A stretch of DNA of 64,000 nt from positions 124,001 through 188,000 of the forward strand of contig NZ_JADNRQ010000001.1 of the NCBI RefSeq assembly GCF_015594625.1, in the 5' to 3' direction. The stretch is from Desulfallas sp. Bu1-1. Lineage in GTDB: Bacteria; Bacillota; Desulfotomaculia; Desulfotomaculales; Desulfallaceae. Position numbers and translations under genes: made by a program. The notes beneath the pieces were generated by a model, which was not told where the DNA came from, searched no databases, and saw only the letters and a program-made list of their open reading frames with translations. Shown piece after piece: positions 19,627 to 28,667 of this stretch. How positions within the stretch are numbered: position 1 is the first letter of the stretch; the number at the start of each line of letters is the position of its first letter.

Positions 19627-20028
19627 ATGCCTGGCAAAACATATGATATACTGGTAGTCGATGACAAGGCAGGTGTGCGCAGGCTGATCTACGAAGCTTT
19701 GCTGGATGATGGCTATCTGGTCGAACAGGCCTCCAACGGTGCGGAAGCAATCCGAAAAGTCAAACAGAAAAAATACGGGGTGATTTTGCTGGATGTTAAA
19801 ATGCCGGGAATGAACGGTCTGGAAACTTTAAATGAAATAAGAAAGATCGATCGTAATGTCCCGGTGGTAATGATGACTGCTTACGGTGAACTTGAGATAA
19901 TGGAAGAAGCCCACAACAAAGGAGTCAAACATCAAATCAGCAAGCCGTTTGACTTGAACGAGTTACGCGCATTGGTCAAAGGCATTCTTGAAACCGGGTT
20001 GCGGGAAAGCGCGCTGCAGTTGGGTTAA
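19627..20028 (+). CDS. spo0F: Sporulation phosphorelay response regulator Spo0F
   Basis: This is a single receiver domain (133 aa) with no output domain. The acidic pocket is in VVDDKAG, the phosphoacceptor aspartate in ILLDVKMPGMNG, the switch threonine in MMTAYG and the conserved lysine in ISKPFDL. That composition and its position just upstream of fba match Spo0F of sporulating Firmicutes, which passes phosphate from sensor kinases to Spo0B and Spo0A. The sporulation-type kinase at 30753-32696 is a plausible donor. GAGGGGG precedes the ATG. Confidence 0.92.
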   Translation: MPGKTYDILVVDDKAGVRRLIYEALLDDGYLVEQASNGAEAIRKVKQKKYGVILLDVKMPGMNGLETLNEIRKIDRNVPVVMMTAYGELEIMEEAHNKGVKHQISKPFDLNELRALVKGILETGLRESALQLG

Positions 20029-20115
20029 GGCCCGTAAATAAAACCCGAAAGAGGATTTGGTTGTGAAGGTGTAGAATTAATGGGTATCAGTAATATTAGC
20101 GGCAGGGGGATTGCC

Positions 20116-20799
20116 ATGATTATAGTAACTGATACGCTACTTGGTATGCGTTGCCCTGAATGCGGAAAACTTGATTTTCATAAACTTTCCCGCTTTGATT
20201 TCAGCGGCCGGAAACGTGTTGAGATAACTTGCACGTGCGGCTTTGTGAAACTTTTCGTTACCACCAGGAACCGCAAGGATTACCTGCTGCAGGTGCCTTG
20301 TGTTGTTTGCGAGGCCAGGCACGTGCGTACCCTCAGCGCCGAAATGTTGTGGTCCGGCGAGGTTAATTACTTGTTTTGCCAGGAGACCGGTTTGGAACTG
20401 GGGTACCTGGGCCCGGAAGAAGATGTCATGGCCCTTGCCGCGGCGTACGAGGAAAGTATGGATGCGCTGGCCGGTGAGTTTGAAAAGGAAGATGAATTCT
20501 TTCACAACGCCGGTATAATGTATGAAGTGTTGAACTGCCTGCATGACATTGCCGAACAGGGAGCGCTGTACTGCCAGTGCGGCAACCGGGACGTTGATGT
20601 GGATGTTTTCCCCGATCGCCTGGAACTGCACTGCAAGGATTGCGACAGTGTCAACATTATCTACGCGGAAACTGAAGATGATTTAATGATCATCCGGGAA
20701 ATAGACACCATAGAACTAACCCGTAACGGTTTCAAGTGTCTGGACAGCGTGGCCAATACCGGCAAAACGGGCAAAAAAAACAGCCGCAGGCGAAAATAG
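20116..20799 (+). CDS. Cysteine-rich zinc-ribbon-like protein of unknown function
   Basis: I do not recognise a named family. The 227 residues contain several metal-binding knuckle pairs: MRCPECGK near the N-terminus with CTCG following, CVVCEARH, YCQCGNRD and HCKDCDS near the C-terminus. They are arranged as two zinc ribbons around a helical acidic centre (EESMDALAGEFEKEDEF). The tail is basic (GKKNSRRRK). It lies between spo0F and fba. The ATG at 20116 is preceded by GCAGGGGG with ideal spacing; an in-frame ATG at 20080 is possible. Confidence 0.72.
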   Translation: MIIVTDTLLGMRCPECGKLDFHKLSRFDFSGRKRVEITCTCGFVKLFVTTRNRKDYLLQVPCVVCEARHVRTLSAEMLWSGEVNYLFCQETGLELGYLGPEEDVMALAAAYEESMDALAGEFEKEDEFFHNAGIMYEVLNCLHDIAEQGALYCQCGNRDVDVDVFPDRLELHCKDCDSVNIIYAETEDDLMIIREIDTIELTRNGFKCLDSVANTGKTGKKNSRRRK

Positions 20800-20807
20800 C
20801 ATGATAA

Positions 20808-20836
20808 ACACCCCTTACGGGGTGTATAATAATTTT
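20808..20836 (+). terminator. Hairpin upstream of fba
   Basis: ACACCCC (20808-20814) and GGGGTGT (20819-20825) form a perfect stem around TTAC, followed by an AT-rich run ending in TTTT. It probably terminates the preceding transcript. Confidence 0.55.
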
Positions 20837-20874
20837 GCGATAAAATATACCCGTTTGTTGAGGAGGCATCAGTG

Positions 20875-21729
20875 ATGGGTTTGGTTCCAGTCAGCGATTT
20901 GCTTAAGGCGGCCGATGCCGGAGGCTACGCCGTGGGCGCTTTCAATTGCAACAACATGGAAATTGTTCAAGCCATTGCCGCCGCCGCCGAGGCGGAAAGG
21001 GCGCCGGTGATCATGCAGGCCAGCCAGGGCGCCATTAAATACGCGGGCATTGAGTACATCACCGCCATGGCCAAAACCGCCGCTTCACTGGTCAACGTCC
21101 CGGTGGCCCTCCACCTGGACCACGGTACCAGCTTTGAGCAGGTGATGCAATGCATCCGGGCCGGGTTTTCATCCGTCATGATTGACGGTTCCAAGCATTC
21201 CCTGGAAGATAATATCGCTCTGACCAAGCAGGTGGTGGCCGCCGCCAGGCCGGTGGGGGTATCCGTTGAGGCTGAATTGGGCAAAATCGGCGGCACCGAG
21301 GACGACATTCACGTCAACGAAGCCGACGCCTTCTTTACCGATCCCGAGGAAGCCCGGGTATTTGTGCGGGAAACCGGGGTCGACGCGCTGGCCGTGGCCA
21401 TCGGCACCGCGCACGGCCGGTATAAGGGCGAGCCGAAACTTGATTTTGCGCGGTTGGAAAAAATCCGCTCCCTTGTCAACATACCAATTGTACTGCATGG
21501 TTCTTCCGGAGTGCCCGGCGACGCCATCCGGGAGGCCATCCGCCTGGGTGTGCGCAAGGTTAACATTGATACCAATATCCGCGAGGCCTTTGTAGACCGC
21601 TGCCGTGAAATTATCGCCGCCTATCCCGACGAAATCGATCCACGTAAAATACTGGGCCCCGCGCGGGAAGCGGCTGTGGAATTGATCAGGGAAAAAATCA
21701 GGTTGTTCGGCAGTTCGGGCAAAGCCTGA
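20875..21729 (+). CDS. fba: Class II fructose-bisphosphate aldolase
   Basis: The 284-residue zinc aldolase has the catalytic aspartate and zinc histidine in ALHLDHGTSFE, further metal ligands in VEAELGKIGG and AIGTAHGRYKG, and LHGSSGVPGD with KVNIDTNIRE for phosphate binding. It interconverts fructose-1,6-bisphosphate with triose phosphates. I used the ATG at 20875, 8 nt after GGAGG; GTG at 20872 is adjacent. A transaldolase-like gene follows, as in related genomes. Confidence 0.96.
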   Translation: MGLVPVSDLLKAADAGGYAVGAFNCNNMEIVQAIAAAAEAERAPVIMQASQGAIKYAGIEYITAMAKTAASLVNVPVALHLDHGTSFEQVMQCIRAGFSSVMIDGSKHSLEDNIALTKQVVAAARPVGVSVEAELGKIGGTEDDIHVNEADAFFTDPEEARVFVRETGVDALAVAIGTAHGRYKGEPKLDFARLEKIRSLVNIPIVLHGSSGVPGDAIREAIRLGVRKVNIDTNIREAFVDRCREIIAAYPDEIDPRKILGPAREAAVELIREKIRLFGSSGKA

Positions 21730-21743
21730 TTTGGTTATAAGTG

Positions 21744-21935
21744 GTTGGTGGTGGGTGGATGGTGGTTAGTTAGACCAGGCGTTGCAGGCGTTGTTATATG
21801 CTGGACTTTTTCCATTACCTGTAATATAATTAAAGGGCAAATTTTAGTTAAGCCGGCTTTGATGCCGGTTACAGGTTTTCAAACCGCCATGGCAAACCAC
21901 CAACCACCAACCACCAACCACTATTCAAGCCAACC
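21744..21935 (+). repeat. Inverted GGTGGTTGG / CCAACCACC repeats between fba and fsa
   Basis: GTGGTTGGTGGTGGGTGG (about 21741-21758) faces AACCACCAACCACCAACC (about 21896-21913), bracketing about 140 bp of non-coding DNA. The ends could pair into a long imperfect stem. This belongs to the window-wide GGT/CGACC repeat class. No gene is supported inside, although the frame is accidentally open into fsa. Confidence 0.65.
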
Positions 21936-21957
21936 ACTATTTCCGGGGGTGTTTCTC

Positions 21958-22605
21958 ATTAAGCTGTTCATTGATTCTGCCAATGTTGGGGAAATCAGGG
22001 CTGCCGCTGAACTGGGAGTAATCAGCGGCGTTACCACGAACCCGTCCCTAATCGCAAAGGAGGGCCGGAATTTTGTTGAGGTGGTGAGGGAAATCACCTC
22101 CATTATCGACGGCCCGGTGAGTGCCGAGGCGGTGAGCACCGAAGCCGGCCCCATGATCGCAGAGGCCGTTGAACTGGCGTCCATTCACCCCAACGTGGTG
22201 GTCAAGATACCCATGACGGCGGACGGCCTGAAAGCCGTAAGCGCGCTGTCCCCAAAGGGCATTAAGACCAATGTGACGCTGGTGTTTTCGGCCAACCAGG
22301 CCCTGCTGGCGGCCCTGGCCGGGGCGACTTACGTGAGCCCCTTTGTAGGCCGTCTTGATGATACCGGCCATGACGGCATAGCGTTGATTGAAGAAATTGT
22401 GCAGATTTTTGAATTGCATGGCCTGGAAACGAAAATTATTTCCGCCAGTATCAGGCATCCCCTGCATGTGACCCAATCGGCGCTGGCCGGTGCGGATATT
22501 GCCACCGTGCCTTATAAGGTGTTGATGCAGATGCTCAAGCATCCCTTGACCGACCTGGGGATTGAAAAATTCCTGGCGGACTGGGCCACAGTACCCAAAG
22601 GTTAG
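21958..22605 (+). CDS. fsa: Fructose-6-phosphate aldolase / transaldolase (FSA/TalC type)
   Basis: The 215-residue protein begins at the conserved family N-terminus [13 protein letters not shown]. The Schiff-base lysine is in [11 protein letters not shown], and [10 protein letters not shown] with ISASIRHP complete the small-transaldolase signature. The only initiation codon that fits both the family start and the ribosome site (GGGGG at 21945-21949, 8-nt spacing) is ATT at 21958. A GTG at 21949 overlaps the ribosome site itself. The enzyme links fructose-6-phosphate with dihydroxyacetone/glyceraldehyde-3-phosphate or acts as transaldolase. Confidence 0.92.
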   Translation: MKLFIDSANVGEIRAAAELGVISGVTTNPSLIAKEGRNFVEVVREITSIIDGPVSAEAVSTEAGPMIAEAVELASIHPNVVVKIPMTADGLKAVSALSPKGIKTNVTLVFSANQALLAALAGATYVSPFVGRLDDTGHDGIALIEEIVQIFELHGLETKIISASIRHPLHVTQSALAGADIATVPYKVLMQMLKHPLTDLGIEKFLADWATVPKG

Positions 22606-22617
22606 GAGGAAAACCCG

Positions 22618-23079
22618 TTGAAAATTATAGGGCGCCTCAAGCAGTATTACACCAAGGTCATGGACATTCCCGACGCGCCCATAAAAATTGCCCGCGGCGC
22701 CGCACTGGGTGTTGCTATGGACTTTTTGCCCATTCCGCTTATCAGTATCCCTATCGCCTACCTGGCGGCGCGGTTGGCTGGAGGCAACGGCGTGGCCGCG
22801 GCGTTGACGGCGGCGTTTTTCAAGTGGGCCGTGCCTTTTTTCTATGTTTTAAATGTAGCCACGGGGAGCCTGGTGCTGGGCTTCGATGAATTTGACAAGA
22901 TGGAAAAGGTGATGAAAATGGACGGTTTCACACCGTCGGACTGGTTGAACTATTTGACCCGGCTAGGTTACCCTTTTCTGGCCGGCGCGGCAATTAATTC
23001 TTTTCTGACCGGGTTGATGCTGTTTTTTATCGTGCGCAGGATCCTGATCCTGAGGCAAAAAAGGAAGGGTATCATCTGA
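22618..23079 (+). CDS. DUF2062-domain membrane protein
   Basis: The protein (153 aa) has the DUF2062 pattern: a basic N-terminus, ARGAALGVAMDFLPIPLISI, a second hydrophobic block (AAFFKWAVPFFYV) and a C-terminal span. It is an inner-membrane protein of unknown role. The TTG start at 22618 is behind TAGGAGG, 12 bp after fsa, so it is likely cotranscribed with fsa and perhaps rho. Confidence 0.82.
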   Translation: MKIIGRLKQYYTKVMDIPDAPIKIARGAALGVAMDFLPIPLISIPIAYLAARLAGGNGVAAALTAAFFKWAVPFFYVLNVATGSLVLGFDEFDKMEKVMKMDGFTPSDWLNYLTRLGYPFLAGAAINSFLTGLMLFFIVRRILILRQKRKGII

Positions 23080-23143
23080 AAAATGGACATCTGGACTATT
23101 TTAAGTACCGGTAAAAAATTTTTTCCTTGAAGGGGGGATGCCG

Positions 23144-24436
23144 TTGAATTACGCCGAGCTTGAAAGTAAAACCCTGGCCGAGCTTTACGCCATGGCCAAG
23201 GAACTGGAACTTACCGGGTATTCCCGGTTGCGCAAGAAGGAACTGGTAGCGGAAATAATCAGGGCGCAAATGGAAAAAAGCGGGTTGCAGTATTCCAGCG
23301 GCGTGCTGGAAATACTTCCGGACGGATATGGTTTTCTACGACCGTCCCACTTTTTACCCAGCTATGACGATATTTATGTTTCCTCTTCCCAGATCAGGCG
23401 ATTTGACCTGCGAACAGGGGACCTGGTTGCCGGGCAGGTACGGGGCCCCAAGGATAACGAACGTTATTCCGCGCTGTTGCGCGTGGAACAGGTCAACGGA
23501 GCCGACCCCGAGGAAGCCGCCAAAAGACTGCACTTTGCTGGACTTACCCCACTATATCCCCATGAGCGGATTATCCTGGAAACCGAGAGAGATAAGCTTT
23601 CCACCCGGATCATCGATTTGATAGCTCCCATCGGCAAAGGCCAGCGGGGATTGATTGTTTCTCCGCCCAAGGCGGGAAAAACCGTGCTTTTGAAGGCGAT
23701 TGCCAACAGCATTACCACAAATCACCCGGAAATCAGCCTGATCGTGCTGCTTATAGATGAGCGTCCCGAAGAAGTTACCGACATGGAGCGTTCGGTGCAG
23801 GGTGACGTGATCAGTTCCACGTTTGACGAGCCGCCGGAAAACCACGTGCGGGTGGCGGACCTGGTGCTGGAACGGGCCAAGCGGCTGGTGGAACACGGCC
23901 GTGACGTGGTGATTTTGCTGGATAGCATTACCCGCCTGGCCAGAGCGCATAACCTGGTGGTTCCCCCCAGCGGGCGCACATTGAGCGGGGGCGTGGACCC
24001 GTCATCACTACACAAGCCCAAGCGGTTTTTCGGGGCGGCGCGTAAACTGGAGGAAGGCGGTTCGTTGACCATCCTGGCCACCGCGCTGGTGGAAACGGGC
24101 AGCCGGATGGACGACGTGATTTTCGAGGAATTCAAAGGCACGGGCAACATGGAGCTGATCCTTGACCGCAAGCTGGCGGAACGGCGCATCTTCCCGGCCA
24201 TTGACGTGCTGCGCTCGGGTACCAGGCGCGAGGACCTGTTGTTGACCAAGGATGAACTGGAGCTAAACTGGTACTTCCGCAAGGCCACCGCGGGCCTGTC
24301 GGCGGCGGAGGCGCTGGAGTACATTACCGAGCGGCTGAAAAAAACCAGGTCCAATGCCGAGCTGGTGCGGGCTTTCCGGACCATGCGCCGGAGCAACGGA
24401 AACCAGGGACTCCAGCCGGGCGCAAACCTGACTTGA
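23144..24436 (+). CDS. rho: Transcription termination factor Rho
   Basis: The 430-residue protein has the N-terminal Rho domain, the cold-shock-like RNA-binding fold with [10 protein letters not shown], the Walker A loop [12 protein letters not shown], Walker [14 protein letters not shown], and the Q/R-loop segments of the hexameric RNA helicase. The TTG at 23144 lies 6 nt after GGGGGG and gives the usual N-terminus [13 protein letters not shown]; the ATG at 23138 abuts the ribosome site. rpmE, yqhQ, prfA and prmC follow after two intervening genes. Confidence 0.96.
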   Translation: MNYAELESKTLAELYAMAKELELTGYSRLRKKELVAEIIRAQMEKSGLQYSSGVLEILPDGYGFLRPSHFLPSYDDIYVSSSQIRRFDLRTGDLVAGQVRGPKDNERYSALLRVEQVNGADPEEAAKRLHFAGLTPLYPHERIILETERDKLSTRIIDLIAPIGKGQRGLIVSPPKAGKTVLLKAIANSITTNHPEISLIVLLIDERPEEVTDMERSVQGDVISSTFDEPPENHVRVADLVLERAKRLVEHGRDVVILLDSITRLARAHNLVVPPSGRTLSGGVDPSSLHKPKRFFGAARKLEEGGSLTILATALVETGSRMDDVIFEEFKGTGNMELILDRKLAERRIFPAIDVLRSGTRREDLLLTKDELELNWYFRKATAGLSAAEALEYITERLKKTRSNAELVRAFRTMRRSNGNQGLQPGANLT

Positions 24437-24439
24437 TTG

Positions 24440-24660
24440 GTGGTTGGTGGTTGGTGGTCGGTCGCCGGTGGTCGGTGTCGATGCGCAACATTCCACTATA
24501 GCCACAGCCCCTTGGGACGATGGAGAAGTAGTTGGGCGGTAAGTTGCTGGCGTTAGTTGCAAGCTACCGCCGGCCGCCGGCGCGGTGCCGGCAGGAGTAA
24601 AAGGTACCGGTTGTGTTTTAGGGACGGGAATAAGGGCTTTCCCGTCTTTTAATTTTTGGC
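24440..24660 (+). other. Structured leader region between rho and the LysM-M23 gene, with terminator
   Basis: The region opens with the GGTGGTTGGTGG repeat, then has an imperfect GGCGGTA...TACCGCC stem near 24535-24571 and a GCCGGC-rich hairpin. It ends with a clear terminator: GACGGGAA (24623-24630) with TTCCCGTC (24639-24646) and a T-rich tail. The remaining bases to 24810 contain a TATACT near 24757 and no gene. The terminator upstream of a cell-wall hydrolase gene could be an attenuator, but I could not match a known riboswitch class. Confidence 0.5.
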
Positions 24661-24810
24661 GCGCATCCCCGCGCTCGCTCAAACCTTCAATTGGCACGGA
24701 GCCCTGCCAAATGGGGTTTTTGGAGGAACAACCAGGTATAAATAAGCCGGTGGCGGGATATACTCTATGATGGCATGTTTTTAGATAAAACTGTCAGGAG
24801 AGGTAGAACC

Positions 24811-25716
24811 ATGTTTAACTGGCTTAAAAAAGATATTTTAAGAATCTTTACTTTCGGGACAGCCTTTTTGATCGCCGGCTGCATACTGGCGGCTCCCCAG
24901 CCGGCCCAGGCCAGGCTGGACGAGCTTATCCGGCCCGATGCCCCTTACTTTGCCGGGCCGGAATCGCCGACGGGAGAAAAGAATGTCCGGGTGGCGGCGA
25001 CGCCCGGGATTTATATTGTGCGCGAAGGAGATACCCTTGGTGCAATTGCCCTCAGGCACAACGTCGATGTAAAACAACTGGCGGAAATGAACAACCTGCG
25101 CGATCTTGACCACATCATCAAGGGGCAGGTGCTGATGCTGCCGGGCACCACTTTCCCATACGTGGTGCAAAAGGGTGAGACTCTCGGCAGCATTGCCGGC
25201 CGCTTCGGTGTGGACGAGGAAGAGTTGGCCGCCATGAACGGCCTGCGTGACCCGGATCACCTGCTGGCGGGACAGAGCTTGACGATCCCGGCCGGGCAGG
25301 GCGGGGGCAGTGCCGGGGTGTCCCGGGCGCTGCCTCTGAACCAGTTGCGCTGGCCCGTGGTGGGCTGGATCAGCTCACCTTTCGGCATGCGGGACGGTGA
25401 AATGCACCATGGGCTTGATATTGCGGCGGACCACGGGCAGGTAGTTCGCGCGGTGAAGGGAGGCCGGGTGGTATTCTGCGGGCCGCGGGGCGATTACGGT
25501 AACACCGTAATCATCGACCATGGCAGCGGTTTGCAAACACTTTACGCCCACAACTCCACCCTGCTGGTGCGGGAAGGCCAGAAGGTGCTGGCGGGCCAGC
25601 CCATCGCCAGGGTCGGCAGTACCGGGCGTTCCACCGGACCGCACCTGCACCTGGAAGTGCGCTTGAACGGTGTACCCTTCGACCCCATGATCTGCCTGAA
25701 ACGTACCTACGCATAA
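24811..25716 (+). CDS. LysM-LysM-M23 peptidoglycan hydrolase
   Basis: The 301-residue protein has a signal segment (about residues 9-33), two LysM domains (YIVREGDTLGAIALRH and YVVQKGETLGSIAGRF) and a C-terminal M23 metallopeptidase with zinc ligands in HHGLDIA and GPHLHLEVR. It is exported and cleaves peptide cross-links in peptidoglycan during growth or sporulation. The chosen ATG follows AGGAGAGG; an ATG at 24775 has no good ribosome site. SGxxHG and HLHxE are intact, so it should be catalytic rather than an EnvC-like activator. Confidence 0.93.
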   Translation: MFNWLKKDILRIFTFGTAFLIAGCILAAPQPAQARLDELIRPDAPYFAGPESPTGEKNVRVAATPGIYIVREGDTLGAIALRHNVDVKQLAEMNNLRDLDHIIKGQVLMLPGTTFPYVVQKGETLGSIAGRFGVDEEELAAMNGLRDPDHLLAGQSLTIPAGQGGGSAGVSRALPLNQLRWPVVGWISSPFGMRDGEMHHGLDIAADHGQVVRAVKGGRVVFCGPRGDYGNTVIIDHGSGLQTLYAHNSTLLVREGQKVLAGQPIARVGSTGRSTGPHLHLEVRLNGVPFDPMICLKRTYA

Positions 25717-25835
25717 AGGGGTTAAATCTGCTATCTATGACAGTGTGGCAATAATATCTAAATACACCCCAAAATAAGCTCATGGTTTACTCTGCTTAAC
25801 GGGGTTGCCCTGCCGCCCGCCGGGACGGGGTAAAG

Positions 25836-25876
25836 GGACAGGCTGTTTTTCCAAACAGGCCTGTCCTGTTTTTTTA
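25836..25876 (+). terminator. Terminator after the M23 peptidase gene
   Basis: GGACAGGC and the following TGTTT pair with AAACA and GGCCTGTCC across a short loop, followed by GTTTTTTT. The remaining sequence to the radical SAM gene (25877-26023) shows no further gene. Confidence 0.85.
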
Positions 25877-26023
25877 GGGTGAAATTCGACAGGTACGAGA
25901 TGCCAGCAACAAGTTATTAGTGGAATGTGCCCGCTGGATAGTGTTAAAATAAAAGCCGGAATACTGGAGCTTAACTGCGGGCAAATGATGATTTTGGTAA
26001 TCCGGGTTTAAGGGGATTTGCGA

Positions 26024-27274
26024 ATGTATCGACTATTATACGCCGACGAACAGGGCCAAATGTTCGACCACGGGCTGGCCGCCACCGGGCGCACGGGGGA
26101 CCGGCTGGTGGAAATACTGGAAGATGACGTGATAGAGTTACCGCCCGGCGCCTCCCTGGTGCTATTGCCGGGCAGCACCCCCGTGGGGATAAATAAAAAC
26201 GGCCAGTTCAAGCTCTTGGAAAAAGCCCCCGGCGGTGGCGGGCCGGCCCGGGCCGTGGGCGCGTTGCTGCCCCAGGGTTACACCCGCACCCTGCTGCCCG
26301 GTTACCGCCGGCGGGAGGACAAGCCGCTCCCCCTGCTGGGTTACGCGGCGGTGGCCTGGCGGTCCGGTAAGATATACGTTGCCGCCGCCCGCACCGACGA
26401 CCCGGACCGCTGGGATCCCGCCCACTACAACACCCGGGATTTACCGCGGCTGGTGGAGGACCGGCTGGCGGCGGCCCCCGGCAACCGGGTGCTGGGGCAA
26501 CTGGCCCGCTGCGCCCTGGAATACAGTTGCTTTACCGCCCAGAACATCTTTTACACCCGCTGGGAAGGCGGCCTGCCGGTATCGCCCGCCTGCAACGCCC
26601 GGTGTCTGGGCTGCATTTCATTGCAGCCGGCGGAATGCTGCCCCTCCCCCCAGTCCCGGCTGACCTTCCGGCCTTCCCGGGAAGATGCGGTGGAAGTGGC
26701 CCTGCACCACCTGCTGCACGCCCCGGAGGGGATTATCAGCTTCGGGCAGGGCTGCGAGGGTGAACCTTCCCTGGCGGCGAGCGATGTAGCGGCGGTAATT
26801 GGTGAGGTCCGCAGGCAAACCGGCCACGGCACCATCAACATGAACAGCAACGCCGGGTACACCCGGGGAGTGGAGCAAATTTGCGAAGCGGGCCTTGATT
26901 CCATCCGGGTCAGCCTGATCAGTGCCCGGGAAGAAGTGTATAATGCTTATTACCGGCCGCGGGATTACACCCTGGCTGACGTGGCCCGTTCCATCAGAAC
27001 CGCCCGGTCCCGCGGCGTGTACGTATCCCTGAATTTACTGGTGCTGCCGGGGTTGAACGACCGGGAGCGGGAAATTGAATCCCTGGTGCATTTTATCCGG
27101 GAAAACGACGTCAACAAGGTCCAACTGCGCAACCTGAACATCGATCCGGACTACTTCTGGCGCCGGGTTTCTGCTGAAGGAGAAATCTTCGGAATTCTCC
27201 ACCTTATCGAAGTACTGAAAAACATCCCCGGTTTGGAGGTGGGTAATTTCTCCCGGCCGGTGACAAAAAAGTGA
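26024..27274 (+). CDS. Radical SAM protein of unknown substrate
   Basis: The protein (416 aa) has about 185 residues of unassigned N-terminal domain, then a radical SAM core. The CxxxCxxC cluster motif appears as CNARCLGC, followed by a GQGCEGEPSL loop and a TIM-barrel-like remainder (INMNSNAGYTRGVEQI, VSLNLLVLPGLND). An extra cysteine pair (CCPS) is close to the cluster. It reduces S-adenosylmethionine to a radical; the substrate is unknown. Its position between rho and rpmE recurs in related Clostridia from memory, but I cannot assign a pathway. Confidence 0.83.
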   Translation: MYRLLYADEQGQMFDHGLAATGRTGDRLVEILEDDVIELPPGASLVLLPGSTPVGINKNGQFKLLEKAPGGGGPARAVGALLPQGYTRTLLPGYRRREDKPLPLLGYAAVAWRSGKIYVAAARTDDPDRWDPAHYNTRDLPRLVEDRLAAAPGNRVLGQLARCALEYSCFTAQNIFYTRWEGGLPVSPACNARCLGCISLQPAECCPSPQSRLTFRPSREDAVEVALHHLLHAPEGIISFGQGCEGEPSLAASDVAAVIGEVRRQTGHGTINMNSNAGYTRGVEQICEAGLDSIRVSLISAREEVYNAYYRPRDYTLADVARSIRTARSRGVYVSLNLLVLPGLNDREREIESLVHFIRENDVNKVQLRNLNIDPDYFWRRVSAEGEIFGILHLIEVLKNIPGLEVGNFSRPVTKK

Positions 27275-27309
27275 TGAATTTTCTCGAAACATCTTTAACC
27301 ACTACGAAG

Positions 27310-27379
27310 AAAATTGCGAAGTACGCGAAAGAAACCATCGGATCGCCAGATACAAGTACGGTTTTTTTGCAGCGAAATC
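27310..27379 (-). repeat. MITE-like element, terminal fragment
   Basis: On the minus strand from 27379 the sequence begins GATTTCGCTGCAAAAAAACC and continues TACTTGTATCTGGCG, matching the end of the elements at 60477 and 51883. Only about 70 bp are recognisable, so it is a decayed copy. Confidence 0.65.
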
Positions 27380-27403
27380 ACACTGGCCTTAACCGATAAT
27401 TCT

Positions 27404-27431
27404 TGCTTGAATTACGTGGTTATGCTATAAT
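27404..27431 (+). promoter_or_regulatory. Probable promoter of rpmE
   Basis: TTGCTT (27404-27409) and TATAAT (27426-27431) are separated by 16 bp. The -10 is perfect and the -35 matches four of six. rpmE starts 84 bp downstream. Confidence 0.55.
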
Positions 27432-27514
27432 TGATAAGTGTCTAATCAGGGAAAACACGGTTTAACCAGCTGTTTTGCCGATAAACATCATGTTTTGGAA
27501 AGAGGTGAGTTCCG

Positions 27515-27715
27515 TTGAAGGAAAAAATTCATCCCAAGTATGGCGAAGCCAGGGTTACCTGCGTTTGCGGTGAAACTTTCGTGACCGGTTCCACCAAGAA
27601 GGAAATCAAGGTGGAAATTTGCTCCAAGTGCCATCCGTTTTACACCGGTTCCCAGCGGACTGTGGAAACAGGCGGCCGGGCGGAGAAATTCCGCAAAAAA
27701 TACGGCTTGAAATAA
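27515..27715 (+). CDS. rpmE: 50S ribosomal protein L31 (zinc-binding form)
   Basis: The 66-residue protein carries the C+ zinc ligands (TCVCGETF and [10 protein letters not shown]) and the usual ending KFRKKYGL. It sits on the central protuberance of the large subunit; in many Firmicutes the C+ form is replaced by YtiA under zinc starvation. The start is TTG at 27515 behind AGAGGTGAG. Confidence 0.96.
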   Translation: MKEKIHPKYGEARVTCVCGETFVTGSTKKEIKVEICSKCHPFYTGSQRTVETGGRAEKFRKKYGLK

Positions 27716-27779
27716 GCTGCTTAGAGCAGGGCGGGTGCTCTGCTTTTATTTTATTTTAGAAAGCAAAGGGTGATTTTTT

Positions 27780-28667
27780 ATGCGCCCGGAATTTAATTAC
27801 GGGGGCCAGGCCGTCATTGAGGGCGTGATGATGCGGGGGCCGGACAGCCGCGCCGTGGCGGTGCGCCGCCCGGACAATACCATTGTCATCGACGAAAAAC
27901 CAGTGTCGTCGATCACTTCCCGCGTCCGGCCGCTGAAGTGGCCCATGGTGCGGGGCGTGGTGGTGCTGTTCGAGTCCCTTGTAATGGGCCTGCAGGCGCT
28001 CTCATTTTCCGCCGGCCAGGCTGTTGAAGAAGAAGATGAGGAATTGACCACCCGGGACATCGCCATTACCATGATCATCGCCTTTGCCCTGGCCATCGTG
28101 CTGTTCGTGGTTGTACCCACCGGGGCCACCCACATGCTCACCCGCTGGGTGCCGGGCAGCGTGCTGCAAAATCTGGTGGAGGGCGTGATCCGCATCGGGG
28201 TGTTCCTGGCCTACGTGGCGGCCATTGCCCGGATGAACGACATTAAGCGGGTTTTCCGGTATCACGGCGCCGAGCACAAAGTAATCAACGCTTACGAGGC
28301 CGGTGAAGAGCTCACGGTGGACCGGATCCAGCGTTACCCCACCTATCACCCGCGTTGCGGCACCAGCTTTTTACTTATCGTGCTGGTGGTCAGCATTTTT
28401 GTTTTTGCCATGCTGGGTGAACAGGTGTTGTGGTGGCGCATCCTGTCCCGGATTTTGCTGCTGCCCGTCGTGGCCGGCATTTCCTATGAATTGCTCAAAG
28501 CCTCGGCCCGCTACGAAAATAATCTTTTTTTCCGCCTGTTTGCCGCGCCCGGCAAGTGGGTCCAGCGGTTGACCACCGGTGAACCCGACGATCAAATGGT
28601 AGAGGTGGCCCTAACCGCCCTGAAAGCGGTACTCAGGGAAGATAGAGGTGAGGTCAGTGTTAGATAA
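27780..28667 (+). CDS. yqhQ: YqhQ/DUF1385 membrane protein
   Basis: The protein (295 aa) starts with the signature [17 protein letters not shown], has two or three central membrane spans, a conserved [14 protein letters not shown] block with possible metal-binding histidines, and [10 protein letters not shown]. It is annotated as a putative metal-dependent membrane enzyme of unknown reaction. It lies in the conserved rpmE-yqhQ-prfA-prmC order, and its stop overlaps the prfA start by about 11 nt, so translation is coupled. Confidence 0.9.
   Translation: MRPEFNYGGQAVIEGVMMRGPDSRAVAVRRPDNTIVIDEKPVSSITSRVRPLKWPMVRGVVVLFESLVMGLQALSFSAGQAVEEEDEELTTRDIAITMIIAFALAIVLFVVVPTGATHMLTRWVPGSVLQNLVEGVIRIGVFLAYVAAIARMNDIKRVFRYHGAEHKVINAYEAGEELTVDRIQRYPTYHPRCGTSFLLIVLVVSIFVFAMLGEQVLWWRILSRILLLPVVAGISYELLKASARYENNLFFRLFAAPGKWVQRLTTGEPDDQMVEVALTALKAVLREDRGEVSVR

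Noticed and set aside
21745-21957. N-terminal extension of the transaldolase gene back to 21745
   Set aside because: The extension is translated inverted repeat DNA with no family match; the conserved start KLFIDSAN begins after 21958.
24490-24810. ydaO-type c-di-AMP riboswitch before the LysM-M23 gene
   Set aside because: The context fits, but the conserved end of that class (GAACCCGACAGCTAAC-like) is absent.
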